Shown here piece by piece: positions 31,363 through 43,333 of a stretch of 64,000 bases of DNA. The DNA comes from Gracilariopsis chorda (Eukaryota; Rhodophyta; Florideophyceae; Gracilariales; Gracilariaceae). Position numbers and translations under genes: made by a program. Numbering within the stretch: position 1 is the stretch's first letter; each line of letters begins with the position of its first letter. Location of the stretch: positions 62,001 to 126,000 of the forward strand of contig NBIV01000223.1 in the NCBI GenBank assembly GCA_003194525.1. Reading direction: 5' to 3'. The notes under the pieces were generated by a model. It was not told the origin of the DNA, did not search any database, and saw only the letters and a program-made list of their open reading frames with translations.

Positions 31363-33037
31363 TTATCGCAAACCGCAAGGAGTAGAAAGCCTATATAAAT
31401 GGTCTTTGGAAACAGCTTTCGACATGATGTGCGCTGTTTGAACTTTGCTTTGAATATGCGAGATACTTAGGACCCCAGACTTCACAAGTTCTGTAACTTG
31501 ATTGAACTTCAGTGCAATGTGTTTGTTACTTTCAGAAGTCTTGCACGCATTCACAATAGAATTTGCAGTGGAGCTGTCTGTACGAATACGAATTGGGTAT
31601 ATGTCATTCGGATTATCTTCAAGAATGGTACCATTTAGAAGCTCCCAAACCAGTCTTTGTAACCACGTTAGCAGCTTCCCACAATACCAGAGAGCAATTT
31701 ATTCACCTTCTACAGAAGACAAAGCAATGATTGTCTGCTTCTTCGTCGTCCATAACACGGGTCCATCATTCACCTTCACTAGTAGGCCAGTTGTAGACTT
31801 CTAGTTTTGCGAAAACCAGCCCAGTCCGCTTTACAGAATGCTCCCATCGGAGCACGACTTCCTAACTGGAAGTAGAGACAAAGGTTCTTTGTTCCTTTGA
31901 AGTATCTTAAGATGCGTTTCTTTGCTGCAAGGTGCCTGTGACAAGGATTTTGTACCTGTTTCGCCAACATTGATGCCCCGAGTATAATATCAGGCTTCGA
32001 TGCCACCGCCAATTACATCAGGTGACCAACCAATTTACGGTGTTTTGCGTGAAATAATGGTGGAAGAATTTTTTCAATATGAACTCTCACTGAAACAGTA
32101 CAAGGTGACGTGAATGGAGTCTTTGCCTGGTTCGCATTGCAGAGAATGTATTCCCGAAGTAGTTTTTCCACATACCTCTCCTGGCTTGCACGAGTGCCGT
32201 TCTTATCTCTTTGTAGTTCTAGATCAATGAAAGAATTGGCCTCACCAAGAAGTTTTACTTGAAACAGTTTCTTCATTTTGGCCTTAAAGTCTTCCAGGAG
32301 AGACTTTGAATCGGACATAGTCACAATGTCGTGTACAAAGACGACAATAATTATTGTGCCACTTCCTGACCTGTAATTGTACAGCCTACTGTCCGTCTTC
32401 CACTGCTTGAATCCCAGTCGAACTACCTCTGTGTGCAAGGGAGATCCCCAAATTTGTCCCGCTTGCTTTGCACCGTAAATGGATTTCAACAGTAAGCAAA
32501 CTTTACCAGGAATATAAGGGGAGCCAGAGACATTCTGGGGTTACTCCATTATCAACGGTTCTTCTGGATCACCGTAAAGGTAAGCGTTGCTTATGTTTAT
32601 GGTCTCCAAAAGCAGTTTCTGTGCGGCTGTCTTGGCTAAAGCTAGTCGGAATGTTTTGAGCCAAGCCACAGGTGCGTACAGATTGTCAGGATCGTAGTCC
32701 AAATCTGGTCTTTGCATGTCGCCTCTTACGACACATCAAGCTTTGAGGAGAATTTCTGGAGGACTTATACTTATATATTTCCAGTTAAAAGTTCACAGGA
32801 ATGGAAGGCGTTTCATTCCTGCCTTACTTTCAATGAATCTCCAAGTTTTTCTTTCAACGACAGCATCGTATTCCCTGTTGATTACTTCTGCCCATTCGGG
32901 AATATTTCTTGCTTCCTCAAAGCTATTCTGTACCTTAAACGAGTCGTTTCCATCTTTCGAGTGAAAGTGTGCAACTAAGCAGTGCACAAGAGTGGCGTCA
33001 TGGTACTCCTCTTCTTATTCATCGAGTCGCTTCTCTG
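31363..33037 (-). pseudogene. Copia reverse transcriptase and RNase H (broken)
   Basis: In minus-strand order the pieces are the RT entry SFEEARNIPEWAEVINRE with ERKTW (about 32930-32850), then KSIYGAKQAGQIWG (about 32480). FVHDIV follows, where the family has YVDD, so the catalytic pair is damaged. Then come QRDKNGTRASQERYVEKLL, KRILRYFKGTKNLCLYF and the RNase H end HIALKFNQVTELVKSG with HIMSKAVSKDH. Several frameshifts and stops separate them. The order and spelling are those of copia-type polymerase. Confidence 0.85.
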
Positions 33038-33950
33038 TGTAGTGCAATACGTTCCCGCGTACGGGCGATGGTGAAACTCATATCTGAGGTGTACTCGGTG
33101 CGAGCGATGAAGCGGGATGCATGAATTTTAGCCCCCGTTTACCGGGCTAATTAGCGGTCGGGTTACCCAGGGTGGTTATGGGAACATTCATATTTTGCGG
33201 TACTTGCCTGGCAAGGGTGGTGGACACGTGGCTACAGCCCCGGCCAGGAGGCCCAAAACGGCTACTTATTTTAGTGTAGTTTAGGGGTTAATTTTACTTA
33301 GTCTAGTGCACTACCTACTGTACTGCACTGAGCTAGTACTTGAGCGTCGGCCGCACGACGGCAAGCTCACCAAGAAAAGGAACAAGAGTTCGGCTCTGAC
33401 TCTATTCGCCATGCGAAGTGTCTAACTCCTCGCGGAGGTACACCGCTTGCCCGATAGTTTCACCCGACTCGCACCACCGAGGAGACCGTGCTCGTCGTAC
33501 CCAGTGGGTTGTGACCACTCGTGGTATTCATTGTTGTCGTGTGACCGCCCGTACAGGCCCTATCTCCGCCCCAGTTTTGGGTATTGATATTACCGACGTG
33601 TGTCGTGAGACCGTGAGACCATCTCTTCCCCTCATATCCCCTAACCGCCGCGCGGTGCGTGTTCGTGTGTGTGTATCGGCACCCCCCTCCGGGGTCTGTT
33701 CCCGCTTTCCACACGCCCCCGTCGGGTGGTCCCTTTCCCTCTTTTGTTCCCTTGTTCGCAGGCTACTTCCGGACCAGCCGTGGTTCCGACCCGTTCTAAC
33801 CCCTAAACCTCCGAGGTACATCCAGGCTCCCGACGGAGTTACACCCGTCATACGGGACACGGAGGGCTCTACCCAGCTGGGCCTACCTCTCCAAGAGAGC
33901 AAGGCTTCGAGCTGCCTTGGGTGCCTTTCCCACACCGGGATTGCACCACA
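33038..33950 (+). repeat. Solo LTR Y2 inside copia integrase
   Basis: This is 913 bp, starting TGTAGTGCAATACG and ending GGGATTGCACCACA. Ends are inverse copies but for one base. It is flanked by a perfect duplication CTCTG (33033-33037 and 33951-33955). It is on the opposite strand to the copia element it interrupts. Confidence 0.92.
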
Positions 33951-33955
33951 CTCTG

Positions 33956-36152
33956 CTTTTCTCCGGCTCAAGGAAGAGAAGTCAAGTAGCGTGTTTATGG
34001 ATGGTAGATAGTCGTTTGATACCTTGAAACCTTTTTGCCTGACAATGATCACCTTCTCGATGGAAGGAATGTAAACTCTGTATATCGTTTGAGTGCTTTG
34101 CATTCCAACGAAGTGTCCCTTCAAAGATCGAGGTAGTAATTTCTCGTTCGGTGCAGTATCAGAACGATCAATATACGCATGAACTTTTTGTCCGAACCTA
34201 AATAGAGCGGAGAACTCGGGCTTTTTACCAAATAATTCCGTGTAAGGGACCTTCATGCCGATTCTGGAGTTAAGTAGGCGGTTGCGTATCCACTTTTCAT
34301 GGGATATGGCTTCTTCCCAAAGCTGTAGTGGTAGTTTGGATGCGTTGAGAAATGTTCGAGTGGTCTGCCACAAATCCTGGATGATTTTCTCAGCTGCACC
34401 GTTCGACTCGTGTGCATAAGGTGGTGTGTATTCAAGGATTATTCCATAGTTCAATACATAAATGAAGAACTCGTTCGCTTCATTCTCACCCGCTCCCTCA
34501 AGGCAATGGCGGTATAGATTGCTCCTTGGCTGTTCATTTTCAGCGAGATCCTTCTACCACTTTATGGAGAAGAAGAACTGTGATTCAGTCGATAGGTAGT
34601 TAATCGACGATGCTATTGTGTGGTCATCAAGGAGTACCTGCATGTACTTTGATCCTTGTGATGACGGTGGGGTGATGGAAACAGTTAGGTCTGTAGGCGT
34701 GAGCTCCAGTGGGGAAGCTGTTAAAGGTGAAGATCGTTGTAGTGGGGCTCGTCTCGATCCTGCTTCTAGTCATGGTGTGCAGTAGATGTTTTGAACATCG
34801 GATTGGGATAGATCGGGTACACCGTTGGACTGGTGGACGGTAAAGAGTAGTCGAGTTTTTCCCGGATGTCTTTGTTTTTCGAGCCAGTCTTTTGCTGTGT
34901 CTCCAGGTGCTGTAAAATTGGTCTTGGAACGGAGCGGAGGGATTGGGTTTGGTAGTGGATAAAGTCCCTTCTTCGCTGCGCATTGGTGGAGCAGTGCTTG
35001 GATTCAAGAATCCTTTATGATAAAACCGGGAAAGGTATTATCACTACTGAATATGACAGTAGCATAATCTGCAAGTACTGATAGAGAGACGAGATTGGAA
35101 TCAAATGACAGATTGTGTTTTGCAAGTAAAGAGATTCCATCTCCTAAAGGCATCATGACCGTTCCTTTCCTTGGTATCCAGACTTTCTGTCGCATGTACG
35201 CACTGATTGATTCTCCACGGCTTAATAATCCCGGGAAAGGGCTCTATCGTTCACGAAAACATGACTTACGCCACAGTCCAATCATGTAACTGCCTCATGT
35301 TCGTGAACAGATAGTTTTGACTGTGTTATAGCAACAAACCCACGAGGTTCGGTGTTCTGTGTATCGGGGTTGGGCTTGCTGGAATTTCTTCCGCTGGAGT
35401 CCCATTCCTTCGATCTGAAGTTACTATTACGCATTCGGTTTGAAGATCGTTTCCGGTTGTCCTCGTTTGGTTTGGATTGTTTTCTCCAACGATACTGGGA
35501 TCGAATAGGGCCTAGTCTTCCACAATTACTGCATCGAACCGTTGTGGATCTTCTACACTGCTTTAAGATTGCGGTTTTGGACTTCCAAGCGGCTATATGG
35601 GGGTATTGGGAACCACTTTGTATACCAATGGTTTTGATGGTACTAGTGGACTCACGATGTTTGCGGCGATCCATTTCAGAACTTATCAACGAGACCATCT
35701 GGTCATGTTCCATGTTATTGGCATCTGCGAGTAATGTTATTGCCATTAATGAGCCTGGTAAGGTTCGCAATAAACAAGCTGTGCTCCGTATCGGTTAATG
35801 GATCTCCGAGACAAGCAACCCCAATGAATATTGTTTCCATATCGTGGAGATGTTCGAAAAAGTTCCCGTCTTCATTGAACACAAGACTGTTGAGACGTTG
35901 TCGAAGAATATTCGTTTGAATGTTGTCTTTTTTGTAAGTAGTCTCAAGCTTGGTCCAAAAGTCTAATGCAGAACACTGCAGTCTTTCAAGAAGCTCTGAC
36001 ACGGCAAAAGTTGGCTGAGTACCAAGAATCTGCACAATAAGTGATCGTGCTTTTCTATCTGCGTCGTCCGATCGGTGGCGAGCTTGGGCAGAGCTCTCAC
36101 TTTCTAAGGGGTGGGCATCCGTTAATACAAAGAGAACTTGGTCAGCGTTCAT
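33956..36152 (-). pseudogene. Copia gag, protease and integrase (broken)
   Basis: Gag starts MNADQVLFVLTDAHPLES at 36152 and holds a UBN2-type block (FWTKLETTYKKDNIQ, LRQRLNSLVF, FFEHLHDMETI). A zinc-knuckle remnant CSNCGRLG has lost its His and last Cys. The protease site is readable as LDCGVSHVFVND (family 'DSGASxH'). NLVSLSVLADY is the pre-integrase block. The integrase end keeps the catalytic Glu in YAHESNGAAEKI and GKKPEFSALFRFGQKVHAYI. It breaks at solo LTR Y2. Confidence 0.85.
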
Positions 36153-36874
36153 TGTAGTGCAAAAACCGAAGGTTGGGTATCACACTCAAGGTGTCTAGGG
36201 CCTTGCTCCCTGTAAAGGCAGACCCAGTGACAGAACCCTCTATATACCTGTAATACGGGCGTACCTCCATAGCCATTTCCGAATGACCACAGAGGTGGAT
36301 AAAGCAAGATGAACCGGAGCCAGAAAGAGGGTAAAGCCAGAGACCGGTATGCCACGCCATATGGCGGTTTAGAATATACCCGGTGAAGGCTGCCTTCTGA
36401 GGACGGACAAAAACCACCCGACGGGTCGTGCGGAAAGCGGAAACAGACCCCACGGAGGTTGCACATGCGCGGGATGTAACGGAAAAAATACCCAAGACAG
36501 GGGCGATACCAGTACCACACGCTAGAATAATGCCACACGACAATTATAACACAGCGTATCTGTATGCTTACTGGGCGGTTGAACTGAACGAACAGAATGC
36601 AGTGACCCTACGCGAGGATTTGTACACGGCGCAACGTCCTCACAATCCAGAACCGGATACCTCAGGTTACACCGAACAGCTTTGAATGACCCAAGTTTCG
36701 GGTTAGCTTTACTTAGTGCTCGCGACGACGAGGTAGCGCTCACCTAAGTAGGTACACAACCAAATAAATTATAATAATTGAATAAAATAGTGCACACCTA
36801 CTCAGGTCCACACACGTGGCCAGGCCAGTGTCAGGCATCTTGAGGGGTCAACACAAGTAAAACACAACACTACA
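36153..36874 (-). repeat. LTR Y3 next to copia gag
   Basis: This is 722 bp on the minus strand, TGTAGTGTTG to TTTTTGCACTACA, with 7 bp inverse ends. It is related to Y1 and Y2. It abuts the gag start codon without a primer-binding site, so it is more likely an insertion than the copia's own 5' LTR. No clean target duplication (flanks CATGC and ATGAA on the minus strand). Confidence 0.65.
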
Positions 36875-37304
36875 GCATGGTGCTGTCGCACACGCGCACA
36901 CGCGTCCACTCATCCTGCAATCCATTCTAGATTCCTGCCTTCCTAGGTGAAACGTCACACAGTAAATCATACTATTGGCATCAAGTCGTACGGGTCCAAG
37001 TTGTATATGTTAGAGCCGTCATGGTAACCGCGTCGCACTCCTATGGGTAGCATCCTCGCGATTTCCACGGCTTTCGCGTTGCCCCACATTCATTATGTCT
37101 CGAACATATATTCTCCATGTGCAATAGTCCGTGGATCCCTTAAGGCATGGGATTAATCTCTTGCCATCTTCTCTACTTTCATTCATGTTTTTGGGTTAAG
37201 AGTGAAAGGAGGGTGATGACATCTGGTTAGCGAGGTTCTTTTTGATAGTTTGCTTGACCTCTAGCTAGCGAGGTTCCTTTTTGGAGTCTTCTTTTGTTCG
37301 TGTG
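36875..37304. other. Spacer, no gene
   Basis: Nothing coding is recognised. A short direct repeat, TAGCGAGGTTC plus a T-run, occurs at about 37228 and 37266. Confidence 0.4.
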
Positions 37305-37902
37305 GTACAGCCAGGGGTGAGCACAACGTCCGTAAACTAAGACTTTTAGATTTGGCCGAACAGATTGTAATGCAATGGGTACTATGCATGCTTCTATGGA
37401 TGGGCTGTTACAGAAGATTCCTAACGGAGTACTTGTATTTTCTAACTAGTCCCACGTAGCACACCACTCGAGAGAAATAGTTCCAGCGGACTGTAATTCT
37501 AGTAGATATAATAACCTAACTTAGATTTTTATAGGGTACAGTACATAGTTTCCGTAGAGGTCAGCTCGTGGCTCTGTACATAGTGCCCCACTGGAAGCTA
37601 CACCTCCGGGGAAGTAAACAAAGCACCCTCGAAGCTTGTTGTAGTTCATCTAATTCAATCTCGTGATACTCACCTTCAGGTACACTATTACGTCATCCCC
37701 TATGTGTGGTTTCTAAGCCACTGATATCCAGCGCGTCTCATAGCAGCGCATATAGAATTATCGTCCGACCACTCAACCCGCTCTCTGCTTTGTGCTTGCG
37801 GATCTACTTTCAAGATTCTCCCGGTCGCCACTGCTATATTAGGGACACCAATACCTATTGGAATTCATCTGTTAGGCCGAATCTTAAAGTCCCTTTTTAC
37901 TC
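37305..37902 (-). repeat. Repeat X, left copy
   Basis: The reverse complement of about 37510-37870 matches 49640-49996, and 37430-37520 matches the sequence after solo LTR C (50789-50985). Words such as GGAAACTATGTACTGTACCC and GCTTAGAAACCACACATAG are shared. X copies therefore flank element II in inverted orientation. The left copy shows the empty site into which LTR C jumped in the right copy. Confidence 0.75.
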
Positions 37903-38732
37903 TGATGCCAAACCGTGAGTTAACGGAGGAAACCCGTTACCACGGACGGGAAACCTCGAGGTGTTCAGCCTTGCTCCCCTGTATGAGTTAACTCAGCCGT
38001 AGATCCCTCCGAGTAGTCGGTGCGTGCCGGGCGTAATTCCGGGCAACTACGTCCAGCCTTAGAGACGAAGGTGTGTAGGATGGCTTAAAACCGGGGATCC
38101 GGATGCACCGGGCCACGGCTATCTCCAGGGACCAGAATGGGCAAACAACGACGAGCCGCACTGCGGAGCACTGAATCGTGATAACGATAAATGATCCCGA
38201 GGCTTCGGGGCAAACCTGGACACAGGGCGGAGTAGAATGAGCCGTGACACGCGTAAGTAGACCAAATAAAGAAACAAATAAAGAAACCAGTACCGTCACT
38301 AACGGGTGGTCACTCCTCGGTGAGACGAGGGGGATAACTAGACCAGAAGCGGTGAGGGGACCCTCCAAGAGTGAAGTTGTACCCGTGCACCGACCGTGAA
38401 GTTAGAGCCAAGTCCCTCGTTGGGGTTTTACTTTAGGGAGGAGTGACGGCGGCCGCTCCCTTAAATACTATACCTGAAAACATTCAGTAAAATTCACTAA
38501 GTATTCCGGCACAGCCGGACCCACGTGTGCTACTTGGTCCGTGGGCACGGAGCACCCCGCTAGTCGGGCGCATTACGTCCCAAGTGTACTATTATTACCC
38601 TCTATACAGAGGTACCCCCTAATGGGGCTGTCAGGTGACGGATACTCATATACAACCTATCCACCCCGGGGATACCGGCATCCTGTTATGAAGAACGGTT
38701 TGATCCCCTCGTCCTGAGAGCATATTGCACCA
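37903..38732 (-). repeat. 3' LTR of element II
   Basis: This is 830 bp. In element orientation it starts TGGTGCAATATGC and ends GGCATCA, next to a strong polypurine tract. It aligns over its full length with 48795-49624. Confidence 0.92.
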
Positions 38733-40665
38733 CCCCTCCCCCTCCTTGGGCTTGAACACCTCACCGCACCGCGGGCGATTCCATCAACGATCGGCGTAAG
38801 TACTCAAGACAACTCGAGCAAGATGACTGAAATATCGGAAGGGCAATGCGAACTCGCGCTTGTGTCCTACGAAACTTCTGCAAGGCATCAAGTCCCCTTT
38901 GCAATGAGGGACTACAACCATCTTCTGACCAACCCTTCTGCAGGGCCTTCGTCTCTGCGCATTCCGCGATATCTGCGGCGTACTCTGGCTGCCCGGCTTT
39001 TTGTGACCACGCAACCACCGTTTAGCTCAGTGCCGTTGCCCGCTCCGCTGTCGACTCCTCCACCGTCCTTGGCTCCTGTTGAGAATGTTTCCGCAGCTGC
39101 GGGAGCAACCGCATTTCCGGGATTGGAGTGAGGCAGCTGGCGCTTCACCGGTGGCGCCTAGCAGACAGTGGCTGTCGTACGGGTGTCTCCAAATTCGGAC
39201 TCTTTCCATCCACTGTGAGTGGTTTGCCATGGCTCCATGGTTCGTCCCCGATGCTGTTCAGGACACTCAGCTGATCGGCTCGTACGCAGTTGATGGCATC
39301 CGTCCCGGCGGGTTGCCGTTATCCGTTGTCCGGTCATGGGACTGGCGCGCACACATTGCGCTTCCCACTTCGCTGTTGTAGTGGGCTCCGCATGAGTCGG
39401 AGCGACGCGCTTGAGACGAGATGGCCCGACTTGGGTATCGCCGAGTCCATGGGTTGGCCAACGAGGTGCCAGCTCCCCCACATTACGGGTTTGATGTTGC
39501 GTATTACCGAACATACGGAGAAGGGTCCTATGGAGACCGTTTGTACGGGGTCTTTCCCGAGCTGGACCAATACGCGGAAAGCATGCAGCCGTAACAGGAC
39601 CTGATCCTGTGGACCCGTCTGATTGTTTGGGCAGAATACCGGTATCTCCGGAAACGCTGGTCCGGTGAGTTATTCGAATGGATTCGCTTCGAGTGGAAGC
39701 AACGTGCCAGACGGGGTCTTCCGGTTCCATACCAGCAAATTGATATCGAACGCCTCGATTGGAGGGCTTGGGATCGCTATGTCCCGCTGCCGGCGTTCTG
39801 GACGGTGGTAGAGGTCTCAAGAGGGTGTAACGTGGAGTTACCTCCGTGTCTCACCTATTTGTACTCACGGTTCCTGAATAACCCGCCTGGTGGTCTTTGG
39901 AGTCTTCTCTTCACTGAGTGGATGGTCCAGGTTGCGGCTTTCCTCCTGTGGGAGGTGTACGACAAGTACCGGCTTTGGTTCTTGCCGAAGCTGCTCCATC
40001 AGTCCATTCGCGTCGTTGATATCTCCGAGGTACTCGGTTACGAGCGTAACCCGGGTGAAGCCACCAGTTTGGTGGACATCATTGACGAAGTCGATTGGGA
40101 CATCGTTCCCGCCACGCAAGCGTCGGAGCAAATTCGCCGCCGTTGGGACAAGACTCCCGGGCGGAATGTCGCAGCTGGCGACTTCCTGTTCTTCTACCCA
40201 TGGGAATGGGAGTTCATCAACGCCGCAGAAGCAGGTCAACGCCGCTAAGCCGAGCGGGTGATTCCGGACGGGCATCCATGGGGCTTCGTCTTCGTCGAAG
40301 AAAACAACGCCGAGGGAGCCGCCGAAACGGATGAGCCCATGGTGGATGGGAGCGAGGGGGTCGCGGAGATCGATATTACCGACGACGTCGTGGCATCTGG
40401 TGGAGCGGGTGGTTTCCAAGTGGGAGGAACCATGACTCCAGTGGCTTCGCCCTTGGTGGGAGCTTCGGGCAGCAGTGCCGACCCGCAAGTTGCGGTAGTA
40501 CGCCAGTTCCTTACTGGGCTTCGAGTGCCCGTCCCACCGACGGTGACTTCCCTTGCAAAGTTGCAGGCACTGGACTCCGAGTACCTGCAGGGAGGTGGTG
40601 GTGGCATTAGCCACGGCGGTTACTCCTCTGGTATGGGAGGGTCGTCCCCTGATATGGGTAATTAG
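38721..40665 (+). pseudogene. Antisense reading frame of element II (unknown conserved protein)
   Basis: Opposite to gag-pol, a frame is open from the LTR edge through the polypurine tract to 39131, Pro/Ser-rich near its end (SSVPLPAPLSTPPPSL). The next frame takes over at about 39079 and runs to 40665, with stops at 39379, 39412, 39592 and 40246. Blocks shared with the antisense frame of element I, in the same order, are APWFVP, HYGFDVAYY/YGDRL, WAEYRYL, IERLDW, RYVPLP, SRGCNVELPPCLTYL, GLWSLLFTEW, DKYRLWF, FFYPWEWEF and VIPDGHPWGF, then an acidic and Gly-rich tail. Length without stops is about 600 codons. No known fold is recognised. Confidence 0.75.
38733..38747 (-). promoter_or_regulatory. 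Polypurine tract of element II
   Basis: In element orientation it reads AAGGAGGGGGAGGGG directly before the 3' LTR. Confidence 0.9.
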
Positions 40666-40871
40666 GTAGTGGGGGTCCCATGACAATGCGGTAACCACCT
40701 AGTAATAGGCTGTAAAAGAATTCTCCCGGCGAAGGCGGTTGGCGTAAGTCTTTTCCTTTCTTTTCCTTGTCCCTTCTTCTTAGGCTTCTTTTCCGCAATG
40801 CAGCGGTGCTTTCCGCCGTAGGATGGTGGTTTTTCTGCAGTTAGCGGTCGTACTCACGAGATTGTGGGTGG

Positions 40872-41735
40872 TCAGCCGACCTGGGCATGACCCATTGTAG
40901 CTGGGATTGACGTCCGCGTCCTGTGGTGGTACTGTAGTACCTTTGAACGAGGGAGAGGCTCGATGGGCTCGAGAGTTTCCCTTTCAGGGGGGTACCCGTA
41001 CCAACCGACTCGGTATAGTAGCTCCCCGTCGCGGTTGAACTCGTGATTCACGATAGTGTCGATGACAAATTCCTTGTCGTAGACTTCTTGCGATTTATGT
41101 GGCGCGGCTTGTCCCTTGGTCGTGGAGTCCTGTCCGCTAGGGATGCGGTTCCCAACGGTGTTGGAGTTCCGTGTCAACGGTAACGCGTCCCGGATGCCAG
41201 GTTTTTCTCCTTTCTTATGCCAGGAGGAACCTGGGAGGTTGACGATCCGTTCTTCGGGTGGCTCTACGTTTCTCGTCGTGTTCTGCAGGCGAGCGTGAGT
41301 CACTTCCAGATGCAAGTCATCCCGGGTAGCCAACTTCCTTGGCCTAGGTGTGAGGTCCCGTGTTGATGGTGTAGCTCCCGCTTCGTGCTCGCTCAGCGTT
41401 CGGAGTGCGGTCACCTGCCGTGGCGCCGTTTCGCCATCAGGTGTGTGGGTGCCAGTGCCAACCGTCGTGTTGTGCGCGGGTGTGCCGTTAATTTCGGAAG
41501 TTTCGAATTTCGGCTCTGACCGATGCAATACGGGGTCACGCTCAACGCGTGTGGAACGGTGCCGCAGTGGAAGTTCTGCCTCCACGGCGTGTGGTGCTCC
41601 CCCTTTATGGGGCTTTTCCTTCAAGTCAGCTGAGCTCCTTCTGGGCTCAAGGTGCATGCGCTCTCCGTTATTTCGGCACTCTTCCGTCGGCTGCACAGTG
41701 TCTTCTGTGCCTCCCATTACCGGGTCTGCAGTCAC
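40872..41735 (-). pseudogene. Chromodomain and end of Pol, element II
   Basis: The frame is open for 287 codons and ends at 40872. The first 200 residues are charged and Thr/Pro/Arg-rich linker. The chromodomain lies at the end: EVYDKEFVIDTIVNHEF, RVGWYGYPPE, LEPIEPLPRSKVLQYH. Compared with element I, the Trp in GWYGY is retained, giving a more canonical cage residue. Confidence 0.82.
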
Positions 41736-41791
41736 TGGGGGTCCTCGGGTTTTCCGCGTATAGGCCTTAGGAGCCCGCTAAGGTGCTTCTT

Positions 41792-43150
41792 CTACATCCT
41801 TAGGCAGCGCGCCGCCATCGGTGGGGCTTTCACTCGCATCTTGTGCTCTAGCGGTGCCGGTACGGACTGCAAGCGAGCAGGATCCCCCTCCCCCTCCTTG
41901 GGCGGAGAGGTGGGACTCGAAACGAGGATCCCTGTATCTGGGGCGATGCGCATATGCCCTCGCGTGCGAGGCGACGAGGTCTGGTGGTTCCCCAATTCCG
42001 TTGGCAGGTCGGCGAGGCCCCGTGCTGGGTGGGGCAGGAATGGGAGACGGGTTATCTCCCTCTTGATGCGGGGCCATGAGTCCGATGGGCGCTCTCCCGT
42101 GGCTTCGGGCGATTCTCTTGCCATCGGAGACGGTTGGGGAGCGCGAATCACGCGTTCATGCGAAATAAACTCGTGTCGCCCATTAATATCAAGGAAAACC
42201 ATGTCAGCGGTGGTAGAGACAACCCTGTTGGGTCCATCTGCGATCAGAGACAGTTTATGTCGCCGTTCGTTTTCGGGGTTGTAATACTACTTACGGAGGA
42301 ACACGAACTCGTGGGCACCGATGTTCGGAACGCGATCTACCTTTGCGTCGAAGTTCCGCTTGTAAGCAGATTGTGCCTTGGAAATGGCTTTCCGTAGGAC
42401 GTCTGGTATGTTGGTTAACCAAGCTTTCCAGGTGTCCCTGTGCTGCCGGTGTGACGGGAGCTTATCCCACGTGGGTTGGAGCTCGATAGCCACTGGCGGT
42501 GGAACTCTAGAGAGTACCAATTCAAATGGAGAGATTCCGGTGACCTGGTGGACCTGCGCATGGTAGGCGTAGATCACCGCGTCGGTTTAAAGGTCCCATT
42601 CAGTGGGGTGATCCACAACGAACGTCCGTAGGGCGTTCAACATGGTGCGGTTGAATCTCTCCACCTGCTCGTTTGCCTGCGGGTGATAGGTGGTGGTAAA
42701 CCAGTTCTTGATGTCAAGAATACGACACACGTCCTGGAAGAATTTCGCAGCGATTTGCAAGCCATTATCCTATAACAATTCAATTGGGGGACCGTATGTG
42801 AACACCCAATGGGTGACGAAAGCCTTCCCGACGGAGGTAGCTGAAATCTTTGAAAGGGGAACAGTCCGCACAAGCTTCAAGAACCAGTCAGTGATTACCA
42901 GCAAGTAGTGGTTACCCCGAGGTGTTTGGACAAATTCCCTGAGGATTTCGATAGTGACAAACTCCAGGGGGGCCCGTGCCGGGAAAAGAACCAACTTCTT
43001 GGCATATTTATGCAGCTTAAAGTTGTTCCTTGCGCAGTGTGAACATCTACGAACTGTTGTGACATAGGCGTCCACCGCCATGGAAGACCAATAAAAGTCC
43101 TTTCTCAAGGTTTAATACAGCTTCCGTCCGCCTGGATGGGAGGATAACTT
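41792..43150 (-). pseudogene. Integrase of element II and proline-rich linker
   Basis: The integrase pieces run from RKDFYWSSMAVDAYV and CSHC, through FVTIEILREF and DNGLQIAAKFF, to YHPQANEQVERFNR and GISPFELVLSRVPPP. The first catalytic Asp is Glu here (TIEIL against AIDIL in element I), the other two catalytic residues remain. Stops separate three pieces. The linker (42202-41792) begins VFLDINGRHEFISHERV and is then Pro/Arg/Ser-rich. Confidence 0.85.
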
Positions 43151-43333
43151 TGCATGATGCGATAGATTCAAGACTTGGCACTGTAGGGAGTGTGGGACCA
43201 CTATCTTTGGGCGCTCCTGAACAGTACGGATGAGATATAACTGATCCTTTGTAGTGAAGGGAAGCGAAGCTCCCCCGTTTAGACGGGCACGTAGAGGCGT
43301 GCATAGCGGTTCGGAGTACTGCTCCCGGATGAT

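Larger units (their letters stand above)
30930..36152 (-). mobile_element. Ty1/copia retrotransposon relic
   Basis: On the minus strand the order is gag, protease, integrase, reverse transcriptase, RNase H, then a 3' LTR. Integrase before RT defines Ty1/copia (Pseudoviridae). The 3' LTR begins TGTGAGACG at 31102 after a purine-rich GAAGGATGG. It holds the TATA-like CTATAAAGGGG and is split by Y1. The body is interrupted by solo LTR Y2 (33038-33950). No matching 5' LTR is seen; LTR Y3 stands directly before gag. All frames are broken. Confidence 0.85.

Noticed and set aside
33418..34011. 197-codon plus-strand frame
   Set aside because: It lies within solo LTR Y2 and its border with the copia integrase; composition only.
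36153..36874. LTR Y3 as the copia element's own 5' LTR
   Set aside because: No primer-binding site lies between it and gag, and it does not match the copia 3' LTR beginning at 31102.
38823..40665. Antisense frame as a retroviral env gene
   Set aside because: It is on the wrong strand for env and shows no signal peptide or membrane anchor.
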